Assembly: GCF_006715085.1 (NCBI RefSeq)
Contig: NZ_VFMM01000003.1
Location: forward strand, 124,001-188,000
DNA: 64,000 bases
Direction: 5' to 3'
Source: Kribbella jejuensis
GTDB taxonomy: Bacteria > Actinomycetota > Actinomycetes > Propionibacteriales > Kribbellaceae
Under the pieces are notes generated by a model. That model searched no databases, was not told the origin of the DNA, and saw only the letters and a program-made list of their open reading frames with translations. The position numbers were made by a program, and so were the translations under genes. Of the stretch, positions 34,123 to 42,728 are shown in pieces (the stretch's first letter is position 1; the number at the start of each line of letters is the position of its first letter).

Positions 34123-35058
34123 TCATGCAAATGCTTCCGCGCCGAGGACGGCTCCGGCCGCCTCGACACCAAGGGCGAGCGCTCCGATCAGCGGTGCGTC
34201 CGAGGGAAACCGGGCCACCGACAGCTCCGGCGGAAACGGGACGGCTGCGTCGAGGGCGCGGCGCAGACCGGGTTCGAGCTGGTCCCAGGAGCGGACCAGG
34301 CCGCCGCCGACCACGATCCGGTCCGGATCGATCGCGATGGCGAGGTTGGCCAGATGCGCAGCCAGCTCCCGGACGAACTCGTCGGTGAGGACGGCGGCGT
34401 CCAGTTGGGTCCGCGCCATCGTGAAGACGTCGGCGGCCGTGACCGGTCGCCCGAGCCGGGCGGACCCGGTGGTCTCGAGCGCCTGGCCGCTGACGACGTG
34501 TTCCAGGATCGTGCGCTCGTCCGGACCGACGTACACGTCGGCGGGCGAGCGCAGGTTGTAGCCGATCTCGCCGGAGGCGCCGTGCGCCCCGGTGATCACG
34601 GTGCCACCGGCAACGATCGCGATCGCGAGACCGGTGCCGAGATTGAGGTAGAGCCCGGGGTCGGAGCCGGCCAGCGCACCCCAGCGCAGTTCGGCCTCGG
34701 CCGCCGCCTTGACGTCGGTTGCCAGCCGCACCGGTACGCCGGGGAACCCGTCGCGGATCAGCCGCCCGAAGGGCAGCTCACCCCAGCCGGGAAAGGTCGG
34801 CGCCAGCTCGACGCGGTCGTCGTACGGGATGCCCAGCGTGGCCGCCCCGACGCCGGCGAGCTGCTGGTCCGGCGCGACCTCGGCGAGCAGCCCGTGCGCC
34901 GCGGCGATACCGCGTGCCATGGCTTCGGCGGCACCACCGGACTCGACGCGGCTGTCGATGGTCGTCGCGCCGAGGCGGCGACCGGACAGGTCCCCGACGG
35001 CGACGGCGATCTTCGTACCGCCGAAGTCCAGCCCCAGGACGACCGGTGTCGAAACCAC
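34123..35058 (-). CDS. ROK-family sugar kinase (glucokinase-like)
   Basis: A 311-residue kinase opening with the phosphate motif LGLDFGGTKIAVAVGD and containing NLGTGLAIAIVAGG and a GEIGYN segment. The CxCG(x)2GCxE zinc motif of many ROK kinases is not visible, a notable absence. GTG 35058 with GAGGAGG 9 nt upstream is chosen. As first gene of the importer operon it would phosphorylate the sugar released from the imported ligand. The divergent ROK repressor probably controls both. Confidence 0.85.
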   Translation of the reverse strand: MVSTPVVLGLDFGGTKIAVAVGDLSGRRLGATTIDSRVESGGAAEAMARGIAAAHGLLAEVAPDQQLAGVGAATLGIPYDDRVELAPTFPGWGELPFGRLIRDGFPGVPVRLATDVKAAAEAELRWGALAGSDPGLYLNLGTGLAIAIVAGGTVITGAHGASGEIGYNLRSPADVYVGPDERTILEHVVSGQALETTGSARLGRPVTAADVFTMARTQLDAAVLTDEFVRELAAHLANLAIAIDPDRIVVGGGLVRSWDQLEPGLRRALDAAVPFPPELSVARFPSDAPLIGALALGVEAAGAVLGAEAFA

Positions 35059-35177
35059 GGGGTGGCACCTCCTCGCGCCTACCAATAGAATCGATAGGAA
35101 ACTAACTTAACTATCATCGGCACCACAAGGGATCACCGGAACTTGGTGGCCGAGTTGTTAGGAAGAGGGGGTGGACA
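35059..35177. promoter_or_regulatory. AT-rich divergent promoter region between ROK kinase and ROK repressor
   Basis: The interval 35083-35117 is unusually AT-rich for this genome and contains the near-repeat AACTAACTTAACT plus a GATAG/CTATC inverted pair spaced 13 nt. It is the expected site for the repressor. I cannot assign precise -10 boxes. Confidence 0.4.
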
Positions 35178-36356
35178 GTGACGGTTACTGCCGGGGGAGC
35201 ACGCCCGCAGTTGATCCGGGAGATCAACGAGCAGGTACTGCTCGACCACATTCGGCGATCGGGCCCGGTCTCGCGGACCGAACTCGCCGGCCTGACCGGG
35301 CTGTCCAAGCCGACCGTTTCCGCGGCGCTCGGCTCGCTGGAGCGGACCGGTCTCGTGTACGTGACGGGCCAGCGCACCGGCGTACCCGGTCCGGCCGCGA
35401 ACCTGTACGAAGTACGTCCGGACGCCGGGTTCGTGCTCGGGCTGGATGTCGGGCGTGAGTACCTGCGGGGTGCGATCGCGGATCTTGCCGGAACTGTGCG
35501 GTCTCGATTGAGCGTGCGGACGAAGGCCGGCGACGCGATGGCGCGGATCCAGGAGCTCGTCGACCTGACTGCCACGCTCGCCGAGGAGGCCGGGATCGAC
35601 GTCGCGCAGCTCACCCAGACCGTGCTCGGCAGTCCTGGTGTCTACGACCCGCGGCTCGACGCCCTGACGTTGACCGGGCGGCTGTCCGGATGGGATTCCC
35701 CGGCGACGCTGGCCGCGTTGCGTGATCGGTTCGGCGAGACGTTGATGATCGAGAACGACGTGGACGCGGCGGCGATCGCGGAGCGGGTGCACGGGCACGG
35801 GCGGGACGTCGACAGCTTCGCGTTCGTCAGCGTGGGCACAGGTATCGGCATGGGGCTGGTGCTGGACGGCAAGCTGCGGCACGGGTCGCACGGGGTGGCG
35901 GGCGAGATCGGGTACCTGCCGTTCACCGAAGGCAGCGGTAGCGATCAGCGGGACGCGCGCAAGCGTGGCGGGTTCGACGCGTCGGCGTCGGCGGCAGCCG
36001 TCGTCCGCGCTGCCCGCCGGGCCGGGGTGCGCGGCGCGCCGACCGCGGAGAAGGTGTTCGCGGCCGCGGCTCGTGGCGATGCCCTGGCCGCGGCGGTCGT
36101 TGCCGAGGAGGCCCTGCTCGTGGCGAAGGCGGTGTGCACGGTCATCACTGTTGTCGATCCTGACCTGGTCGTGCTCGGTGGTGGTATCGGTCAGGCGCCA
36201 GGATTCCTGGAGGCTGTCTGCAAGCAGTTGCGGGTGCTCGCGCCGGTGATGCCGGAGGTGAAGGCGAGCGTGCTCGGCACCGAAACCGTCGTCACCGGCT
36301 GCATCGCGGCCGGGCTCGATCGCGCCTGGCAAACCCTTGTCGGAAATTCCGCCTGA
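35178..36356 (+). CDS. ROK-family transcriptional repressor
   Basis: A 392-residue repressor with an N-terminal winged HTH (VSRTELAGLTGLSKPTVSAALGSLERTG, about 31-58) and a ROK domain (LGLDVGREYLRGAIADLAG, IENDVDAAAIAE, FVSVGTGIGMG, HGVAGEIGY). It lacks the DxGGT phosphate motif, as regulators do. The start is GTG with a G-rich Shine-Dalgarno sequence. It is divergent from the kinase/importer operon and likely its sugar-responsive repressor, similar in role to NagC/XylR. Confidence 0.9.
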   Translation: MTVTAGGARPQLIREINEQVLLDHIRRSGPVSRTELAGLTGLSKPTVSAALGSLERTGLVYVTGQRTGVPGPAANLYEVRPDAGFVLGLDVGREYLRGAIADLAGTVRSRLSVRTKAGDAMARIQELVDLTATLAEEAGIDVAQLTQTVLGSPGVYDPRLDALTLTGRLSGWDSPATLAALRDRFGETLMIENDVDAAAIAERVHGHGRDVDSFAFVSVGTGIGMGLVLDGKLRHGSHGVAGEIGYLPFTEGSGSDQRDARKRGGFDASASAAAVVRAARRAGVRGAPTAEKVFAAAARGDALAAAVVAEEALLVAKAVCTVITVVDPDLVVLGGGIGQAPGFLEAVCKQLRVLAPVMPEVKASVLGTETVVTGCIAAGLDRAWQTLVGNSA

Positions 36357-36398
36357 ACCGGACGCAAACCGTCCGCAACCCGGATTACTGTGCGAGCC

Positions 36399-36758
36399 AT
36401 GACTATCGCGATGTACCCGAGTTTCGTGCTGGACTGCCCGGACCCGGCCGTTCTTGCCCAGTTCTACGGTGAACTGCTGGGCTGGCAGGTCAAGACCGAG
36501 GAAGGCTGGGCGGAGATCCGCCCGGAGGACGGCAGCAACTGCATCAACTTCCAGCAGGTCAAGGACTACAAGGCGCCGACGTGGCCGACCCAGGACGTGC
36601 CGCAGCAGCTGCACCTCGACGTGATGGTGCGCGACCTCGACGAGGCCGAGCCCGAGGTGCTGGCGATCGGTGCGACCAAGGCCGAACATCAGCCCGGAAC
36701 GACGTTCCGGGTCTTCCTGGATCCGGCCGGACACCCGTTCTGCCTGTGTGTGGACTGA
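36399..36758 (+). CDS. VOC-family (glyoxalase/bleomycin resistance-like) protein
   Basis: A 119-residue single-domain VOC protein (PSFVLDCPDPAVLAQFYGELLGW opening, FLDPAGHPFCLCV ending). The family includes glyoxalases, dioxygenases and drug-binding proteins. Here the ligand His in QQLHLDVMV and the C-terminal region are typical of the actinobacterial glyoxalase-like subgroup of unknown role. TACTGT (36386-36391) lies 7 nt before the ATG, so it is probably leaderless. Confidence 0.85.
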   Translation: MTIAMYPSFVLDCPDPAVLAQFYGELLGWQVKTEEGWAEIRPEDGSNCINFQQVKDYKAPTWPTQDVPQQLHLDVMVRDLDEAEPEVLAIGATKAEHQPGTTFRVFLDPAGHPFCLCVD

Positions 36759-36774
36759 CAAATAGAGTGAGGGT

Positions 36775-37179
36775 GTGACGAGCTGGCGCGAGGAACGACG
36801 GCAGGCGGCGGTCGAACATGCCGCCGCTCTGGAACGGAAGAAGGACGCCGAGACCGCGCAGGCGCGGACGCTGCTCACCTCCTTCATCGCGACGATGAAG
36901 GAACGCGGTGTCGAGCCGGAGCCGTTGCGGGCGCAGGTCGTCGGGTCGAGCGCCAGCTACCGGACGAACCTGACCGGGTGGTATCTGCGCCGCAACCGCT
37001 CGTTGGCCGTGGACGTCGACGGAAACTTCTACATCCTCGGCGTACCGGCCAGCCTGAAGGCCCGGGTGGCCGGCGTCCACGTCGAGCCGTCGGACCCGCC
37101 GCTCGTCGTCGGCCAGGGCGCCCGCGACGGCGAGTCGATGCCGCTCGCCGAACTCCTACGCCTTCGCCTCGAGTCCTAG
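36775..37179 (+). CDS. Conserved hypothetical protein, actinobacterial
   Basis: A 134-residue protein with no function known to me. The first 45 residues are a charged helix (WREERRQAAVEHAAALERKK), and the rest looks beta-rich (GWYLRRNRSLAVDVDGNFYILGV). The start is GTG with TAGAGT 6 nt before it, suggesting a leaderless transcript. It follows the VOC gene by 16 bp and overlaps the convergent HxlR gene by 24 bp. Confidence 0.7.
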   Translation: MTSWREERRQAAVEHAAALERKKDAETAQARTLLTSFIATMKERGVEPEPLRAQVVGSSASYRTNLTGWYLRRNRSLAVDVDGNFYILGVPASLKARVAGVHVEPSDPPLVVGQGARDGESMPLAELLRLRLES

Positions 37180-37662
37180 CACGCCGGCGATCAGCGCCGT
37201 GCCGGGAGCGGTCCGCCCGCCGGGGCCTGGTGACGGTACGACGTCCTGCATCGCAAGGGTCTCGCCGCACTCGGAGCAGCACACTGTCGGTGTGGTGAGC
37301 TTCCCGCACGTCGTGTGGGTGAAGCGGATCGGCTGGCCGGCCGGGGGAGTGGCCCAGCGGTCGCCCCATGCCGTCAGTGCCATCAGGATCGGCACCAGCT
37401 CCCGTCCGGCGCCGGTGAGCTCGTAGCTGTAGCGGACCGGGTGCTGCTGGTACGGCGTACGTCGTACCAGCCCGCCGTCGACCAGCGTCGCCAACCGGTC
37501 GGTGAGCAGGTTGCGCGAGATGCCGAGGTCCTTCGCGAACTGGTCGAACCGGTCCATGCCCAGGTACAGGTCGCGCAGGATCAGCGGCGTCCACCAGTCG
37601 CCGATCAGCTCCAGGGACTGGGCGAGCGAGCAGTGCATCGAGGCGAAGCTGGTGTTGCGCAT
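37156..37662 (-). CDS. HxlR-family transcriptional regulator
   Basis: A 168-residue winged-helix regulator: CSLAQSLELIGDWWTPLILRDLYLGMDRFDQFAKDLGISRNLLTDRL is the typical HxlR core, in which the lone N-terminal Cys can act as a redox or electrophile sensor. The C-terminal extension CGKLTTPTVCCSECGE looks like a zinc ribbon. It is divergent from a SnoaL-like gene with a near-palindrome between them. Confidence 0.88.
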   Translation of the reverse strand: MRNTSFASMHCSLAQSLELIGDWWTPLILRDLYLGMDRFDQFAKDLGISRNLLTDRLATLVDGGLVRRTPYQQHPVRYSYELTGAGRELVPILMALTAWGDRWATPPAGQPIRFTHTTCGKLTTPTVCCSECGETLAMQDVVPSPGPGGRTAPGTALIAGVLGLEAKA

Positions 37663-37673
37663 GGCGTCATCCT

Positions 37674-37709
37674 AGTCAGTTGCTGGATTGAACTCACTAT
37701 GGCTACGGT
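37674..37709 (+). promoter_or_regulatory. HxlR operator and leaderless promoter of the SnoaL-like gene
   Basis: AGTCAGTT-N9-AACTCACT (37674-37698) is an inverted repeat with 7 of 8 paired positions. TTGCTG (37680-37685), 18 nt and TACGGT (37704-37709) then lead to ATG 37716 after 6 nt. The operator overlaps the -35, as expected for repression. Confidence 0.55.
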
Positions 37710-37715
37710 GGGGCC

Positions 37716-38174
37716 ATGAGCATTTACCACCGGATCGTGGCCCGGCAGGTGCGGAAAGCGTTCGCACAGATCAGTGCGGGAAACTGGGAGGCGATGGTCG
37801 CCGGGATGGCGCCGTCGTTCACGTACCGCTTCTACGGTGAGCACGCGCTCAGTGGTGAACGCCGTACGCACGAGGCGCTGCGGCGCTGGTGGGAGCGTTG
37901 CTTCCGGCTGTTGCCCGGGACGCGGTTCGACGTGGACGACGTGATCGTCAGCGGCTGGCCGTGGAACACGCACGTCGCGACGGCGGTGACCGTGCACGTG
38001 AAGGTGGTGGACGGTTCGACGTACGACAACGTCGTGCATCAGTTCCTGCGGATCCGGTGGGGGAAGATCACCGAGGTCCGCACGCTGGAGGACACCGCGG
38101 TCCTGCAACGGACCCTGGACCGGCTCGCGGCCGCCGGGTACGAGGAGGCCCACGCGGAGCCGATCGTCGGCTGA
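37716..38174 (+). CDS. SnoaL/NTF2-like protein
   Basis: A 152-residue NTF2-fold protein (YHRIVARQVRKAFAQISAGNWEAMVAGMAPSFTYRFYGEHALSGER) of the nuclear transport factor 2 family. This fold covers polyketide cyclases, isomerases and small ligand binders. It is divergent from the HxlR regulator and probably its target. The real reaction is unknown. It stops one base before the truncated metalloprotease remnant begins. Confidence 0.85.
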   Translation: MSIYHRIVARQVRKAFAQISAGNWEAMVAGMAPSFTYRFYGEHALSGERRTHEALRRWWERCFRLLPGTRFDVDDVIVSGWPWNTHVATAVTVHVKVVDGSTYDNVVHQFLRIRWGKITEVRTLEDTAVLQRTLDRLAAAGYEEAHAEPIVG

Positions 38175-39028
38175 GATCTTCCGTAGGGGACTACTACCAG
38201 GTGACGCTGACCGACCTGGACGGCTCGGGCTACCTGAACGGCCGGTGGGCCAACGTGCGCAGTGCGACTGGCACTCCGGCGTTCACCACGAACGGCACCT
38301 ACTTCTACAACCGGCACGACGACCAGTTCGAGCAGGTGATGGCGTACTTCTGGGGGACGCAGTCGCAGAAGTACCTGCAGTCGTTGGGGTTCGGACGCGA
38401 CCTGCCGCCGGTGAACGCGGAGAGCCAGGACTACCGGGTCGACCAGTACGGCCAGGACAACTCGTTCGAACGGGACAACCCCGACATCATCACGCTGGGC
38501 AAGGGTGGTGTGGACGACGCCGAGGACGGCGAGGTGATCGTGCACGAGACCGGTCACGCCGTGCACGCGGCGCAGGTGCCCGGGTTCGGGTCCTCGGAGG
38601 AGGCCGGCTCGATCGGTGAGGCGTTCGGCGACTACTTCGCGGTGACGGTCGGCGACTGGGTGGCCAAGCAGTACGGCGTACCGGAGCGCGAGGACCTGGC
38701 CTGCGTCGCGGACTGGGACTCGACGTCGTACACCTCGACCGTTCCGCACTGCCTGCGGCGCCTCGACACGAACAAGCACTACCCGCAGGACATGGTCGGT
38801 GAGGTGCACGCGGACGGCGAGATCTGGTCGCAGGCGCTGTACCAGCTCCGGACCGCGCTCGGCCCGGCGGTAGCCGACCGGATCATCATCGACGCGCAGT
38901 TCGGGTTCGCTCCGGACACCAGCTTCGCGGCCGCGGCGCGGCAGACCGTGGCGACAGCGCGCTCGCTGTACGGGCCGAGCCAGGCGGCGGTGGCGCAGAA
39001 GGCTTTCGCGGACCGCGCGATCCGCTGA
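38175..39028 (+). pseudogene. 5'-truncated secreted metalloprotease (M4/M36-like), catalytic domain only
   Basis: About 280 codons remain of a gluzincin metallopeptidase. The zinc motif HETGH lies near 38543-38557, followed by the EEAGSIGEAFGDYF segment with the third ligand, and the C-terminal LYQLRTALGPAVADRIIIDAQFGFAP helix region is intact. What is missing is the start codon with signal peptide and propeptide: the frame runs straight back into the SnoaL-like gene in another frame. The only nearby in-frame start, GTG 38201, has no good ribosome-binding site and would yield an unsecreted fragment. It is most likely a decaying gene cut at its 5' end; a rare start elsewhere is less likely. 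Confidence 0.7.
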
Positions 39029-39093
39029 CCTGATTGCGGTCACGTCCGGAAATCCGGATGCTTTTGTCGGTGCTGCGGTCTACGGTCGGTCAA

Positions 39094-40914
39094 GTGCTGA
39101 CTCTGTTGCGGTACGGCGTTCGAGTTGCACCTGGGAGCACGCTTCTGACGATGGGGCTGGCTGTCCTCGGCTCACTGCTGGGGCTGGCGGTCACGTTGCT
39201 GACCGGCCGGGTCGTCGGGGCGGTTCCAGGTGTGGTCGGCGGCGCTTCAGGTGCGATGCCGATCGGCCGGTTCAGCTGGCTGCTCGGTGCGCTGCTCGTC
39301 GTGTTCGTCCTCGACAGTCTGAAACCGGCCGCGCAGCAAGTGGCGACGATGGTGATGGACGCGGGCGTGGTGCGGGCGATCGGCACCGGCATCACCGACC
39401 CGCTGCTGAAGCCGCGGCGGATCGACCACCTCGAGGACGCCGACGTACTGGACGTGCAGGAACGCGCGAAGGGCAAGGGCGGCTTCCATCTCGCGCAAGG
39501 GCTCGGTCAACTGCCCTGGTTGCTCGCCAGTCGGGTCACGCTGGTCGGGTCGTCAGTGATCGTCGGCGCGATGTTCGCGTGGTGGGTTGCCGCGATGCTG
39601 CTCGCGATGACTCTGCTCTCCGAGTGGTACTACGGCCGCCTGATCGAGCGTGAGATCGACACCTGGTGGGGCAACACCGAGGAGCAGCGCCGGGCGAGCT
39701 ACGCCTTCGACCTCGGCATGCGCGACGCGCCGAAGGAGCTGCGGGTCTTCGGGCTGCACAACTGGATCGTCCAGCGGTACGTGCGCGAGTGGACCGACGG
39801 CTATCGCCCGGTCTGGGACCGGCGCCGGCGGAACACGCGCTGGACCATGTTGCTCGGCGCCGTCCAGCTGCTCGCCAACGGGATCGCGATTCTCGCGGTC
39901 GGCCGGGCGGCGCTGCACGGCTCACTGCCGTTGACGCAGGTCGCGACCACGCTGCCCGCGATCCTCGCGATCGGCCAGTCCGCGAACGGGTTCGGCGTCG
40001 TGCAGGTCCGCCGCGGGCTCTCGGCGTACCGCGCGATGCGAGATCTGCCCGAGGTGATCGCGACCCGGCATCCCGAGCGGGAGGTCGCCACGGAGTCGCT
40101 CAAGGGGCACCGGATCGCGACGATGCCGGCGCGGGAAATCCGGTTCGAGAAGGTGAGCTTCCACTACCCCGGGTCGGACAAGACGGTACTGCGCGACCTC
40201 GACCTCACGATCCACGCGCACGAGGCGCTCGCGCTGGTCGGCATCAACGGCGCCGGGAAGTCCACGCTGGTGAAGCTGCTCGGCGGTGCGTACAAGCCGA
40301 CGAGTGGGCGGATCCTCGTCGACGGTGTCGACCTGGCGGAGCTCGACCTGGCCGCTTGGCAGCGGCGGGTCGCCGCGATCGTCCAGGACTTCGTCCGGTT
40401 CCCGCTGTCGGTCACGGACAACGTCGTGTTCGGCGCGGTCGAACGCGAAGGCGACGAGTTGACGCTGGCCCGGGTCGCGCGCGAGTCCGGTATCGACGAC
40501 GTGGTCCGCGGTCTGCCGAAGGGTTGGGACACCGTGCTGGACAAGACGTTCGACGGCGGCGTGGACCTGTCCGGTGGCGAGTGGCAGCGCGTCGCACTCG
40601 CGCGTGCGCTGTTCGCCGTCCATGCGGGTGCGGGCGTTCTGGTGCTGGACGAACCGGCCGCCGCGCTCGACGTACGGGCCGAGGCGGAGCTGGTGGAGCG
40701 GTATCTCGAGCTGACCTCGGGGGTCGCGTCGCTGATCATCTCGCACCGGTTCTCCGTGGTGCGGAACGCGGACCGGATCTGCGTGCTGTCCGACGGCCGG
40801 ATCGTCGAGGACGGCACGCATGAGGAACTGCTGGCGATCGACGGCGAGTACGCCGCGATGTTCAAGCTGCAGGCCGAGCGGTACGTGACCGGACCGGAGG
40901 CCGTAGATGCCTAA
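39094..40914 (+). CDS. ABC exporter, fused permease/ATPase (subunit 1)
   Basis: A half-transporter of about 606 residues with an N-terminal six-TM domain (about 10-320) and a C-terminal ATPase: Walker A GINGAGKST, signature SGGEWQR, Walker B VLVLDEPAAALD and H-loop IISHR. The signature is a variant of LSGGQ, common in this group. Start choice is uncertain: GTG 39094 lies 7 nt after TACGGT, whereas ATG 39058 would add 12 residues. It overlaps the second half-transporter by 8 bp, so the two form a heterodimer. Substrate unknown. Confidence 0.88.
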   Translation: MLTLLRYGVRVAPGSTLLTMGLAVLGSLLGLAVTLLTGRVVGAVPGVVGGASGAMPIGRFSWLLGALLVVFVLDSLKPAAQQVATMVMDAGVVRAIGTGITDPLLKPRRIDHLEDADVLDVQERAKGKGGFHLAQGLGQLPWLLASRVTLVGSSVIVGAMFAWWVAAMLLAMTLLSEWYYGRLIEREIDTWWGNTEEQRRASYAFDLGMRDAPKELRVFGLHNWIVQRYVREWTDGYRPVWDRRRRNTRWTMLLGAVQLLANGIAILAVGRAALHGSLPLTQVATTLPAILAIGQSANGFGVVQVRRGLSAYRAMRDLPEVIATRHPEREVATESLKGHRIATMPAREIRFEKVSFHYPGSDKTVLRDLDLTIHAHEALALVGINGAGKSTLVKLLGGAYKPTSGRILVDGVDLAELDLAAWQRRVAAIVQDFVRFPLSVTDNVVFGAVEREGDELTLARVARESGIDDVVRGLPKGWDTVLDKTFDGGVDLSGGEWQRVALARALFAVHAGAGVLVLDEPAAALDVRAEAELVERYLELTSGVASLIISHRFSVVRNADRICVLSDGRIVEDGTHEELLAIDGEYAAMFKLQAERYVTGPEAVDA

Positions 40915-42691
40915 GACCTTGCGGATCTTCCGGCTGTGGATCACCACGTCGTTCCGTGCGGCGCCGTGGCTGATGACGGCCTCGACAGTGCTCGTCGCGC
41001 TCCGGGCGATCACGGCTCCGGCCCAGACGTACGGCGTGAGCCGCCTCGTCGACGGGATCGCGTCGGACCGGTCGAGCACGATCGCGCTCGGGATCGCGAT
41101 CATCGTCGGCGGCCTGGCGATCTCGTTCGTCGCGGACACGCTCGGCTGGCCGTTGCAGGACACCGCGCAGGAGCGGATGGCTGGTCGCGTGCATGCGGAC
41201 CTACTCGACGTGACGACCGGGATCCCGGGGTTGTCGCACCACGAGCGGCCCGAGGTCGCGGACAAGCTCGAGCTGGTCCGCGAACGCGCCTGGCGGATGG
41301 GCGTCGGCGCCGAAGTACTGCTGTGGGCGTTCGCCACCGTGACCAACACGGTGACCGTGCTGACGCTGCTCGGCTCGGTGCATCCGGTGCTGCTCGTGCT
41401 CCCCTTGCTCGGTGGCGCCCGGATCTGGTCGGCGTACCTGAGCAGCACCCGCCAGCAGAAGGCGTGGGAGGACTCGATGCCGCAGGAGCGGCTCGTCGAC
41501 CGGCTGATCGACGTCGCCAAGGACCCGCGGATGGGGCTCGAGGTGCGGGTGTTCGGGCTCGGGAAGGTCCTGCTGGACCGGATCTTCGCGTTGCAGACCG
41601 AGCGCTTCGACCGCCGGGTGGCCGCGGCGCGCTGGGGCGGGAAGGTCGACGGAGCCGTCCGGCTGGTGTTCGGGCTCGCGTACGCGATCGCGATCATCTG
41701 GGTCGTGGCCCGGGCGCGGGACGGGCAGGCCACCGCGGGCGACGTCGTCCTCGTGCTGCTGCTCGCGCCGCAGGTCGACCAGATGACCGGCGGTATCGCC
41801 CAGAACGTGTACTGGGTCGGCGAGGTGATCCGGAGCTTCAGCCGCTACGACTGGCTGCGCGAGTACGCCAAGCAGAACTCGTGGCGCTCCAGCCAGGCGC
41901 CGGCGCCCGCGCGGATCACCGAGGGCATCGAGCTGCGGGACGTCGGGTTCTCGTACCCAGGTTCGGAGTCGGCGGTGCTGAGCGGGATCAACCTGACCGT
42001 GCCGGCCGGGTCGGCGGTCGCGCTGGTGGGGGAGAACGGCGCCGGCAAGACGACGCTGGTCAAGCTGCTCGCCCGGATGTACGACCCGACCACCGGGCGG
42101 ATCCTGGTCGACGGCGTGGACCTGGCGACGATCCAGCCGGACGAGTGGCGGTCGCAGCTGAGCGCCGGGTTCCAGGACTTCGTGAAGTTCGAGTTCACCG
42201 CCCGCGAGGTGGTCTCGATCGGTGACCTGGCGCGGGCCGGCGACGAGGACGCCGTACTGACCGCGATCGGGCGCGGCGACGCCGAGTCGGTGGTCGCCGG
42301 CCTGCCACGCGGGCTGGACTCCCAGCTCGGCAAGAAGTTCGCGGACGGCGTCGAGCTCTCCGGCGGTCAGTGGCAGCGGCTCGCCCTGGCCCGGGCGTTC
42401 ATGCGCGAACGCCCACTGCTCCTGCTGCTCGACGAGCCGACCGCCGCGCTCGACCCGGAAGCCGAACACCGCCTCTACGAGCAGTACGCCGAAGCCGCCA
42501 AGATCGCGGCGGCCGAGACCGGCGGCATCACCGTCCTCGTCTCGCACCGCTTCTCCACGGTCCGGATGGCCGACCTGATCGTCGTGATGCACCGCGGCCG
42601 CATCGAGGAGTTCGGCACCCACGAAGACCTGCTCGCCGCCGGCGCCCGCTACGCCGAGCTCTTCGAACTCCAGGCCCGCGCGTACCGCTGA
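40907..42691 (+). CDS. ABC exporter, fused permease/ATPase (subunit 2)
   Basis: A 594-residue half-transporter with six TM segments (about 15-320) and an ATPase with Walker A GENGAGKTT, signature SGGQWQR, Walker B LLLLDEPTAALD and H-loop LVSHRFSTV. Both ATP sites of the predicted heterodimer look intact, unlike many asymmetric exporters. Gene overlap with subunit 1 supports coupled synthesis. The ECF41-type promoter for the next gene starts immediately after the stop. Confidence 0.9.
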   Translation: MPKTLRIFRLWITTSFRAAPWLMTASTVLVALRAITAPAQTYGVSRLVDGIASDRSSTIALGIAIIVGGLAISFVADTLGWPLQDTAQERMAGRVHADLLDVTTGIPGLSHHERPEVADKLELVRERAWRMGVGAEVLLWAFATVTNTVTVLTLLGSVHPVLLVLPLLGGARIWSAYLSSTRQQKAWEDSMPQERLVDRLIDVAKDPRMGLEVRVFGLGKVLLDRIFALQTERFDRRVAAARWGGKVDGAVRLVFGLAYAIAIIWVVARARDGQATAGDVVLVLLLAPQVDQMTGGIAQNVYWVGEVIRSFSRYDWLREYAKQNSWRSSQAPAPARITEGIELRDVGFSYPGSESAVLSGINLTVPAGSAVALVGENGAGKTTLVKLLARMYDPTTGRILVDGVDLATIQPDEWRSQLSAGFQDFVKFEFTAREVVSIGDLARAGDEDAVLTAIGRGDAESVVAGLPRGLDSQLGKKFADGVELSGGQWQRLALARAFMRERPLLLLLDEPTAALDPEAEHRLYEQYAEAAKIAAAETGGITVLVSHRFSTVRMADLIVVMHRGRIEEFGTHEDLLAAGARYAELFELQARAYR

Positions 42692-42693
42692 CG

Positions 42694-42719
42694 GTCACAA
42701 AGCCGCAGGGTGTCCTGTC
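42694..42719 (+). promoter_or_regulatory. ECF41 (SigJ)-type promoter upstream of the ferritin-like gene
   Basis: GTCACA (42694-42699), exactly 16 nt, then TGTC (42716-42719) followed by TCT. ATG 42729 comes 9 nt after the -10, so the message would be nearly leaderless. The spacer shares an AGCCGC-N-GGG block with the sigJ operon promoter at 17191. Confidence 0.7.
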
Positions 42720-42728
42720 TCTACAGGT

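Noticed and set aside
39034..39093. Earlier starts (TTG 39034, ATG 39058) of the first ABC exporter subunit
   Set aside because: There is no good ribosome-binding site, and TACGGT at 39081-39086 fits a leaderless start at GTG 39094. ATG 39058 remains possible.
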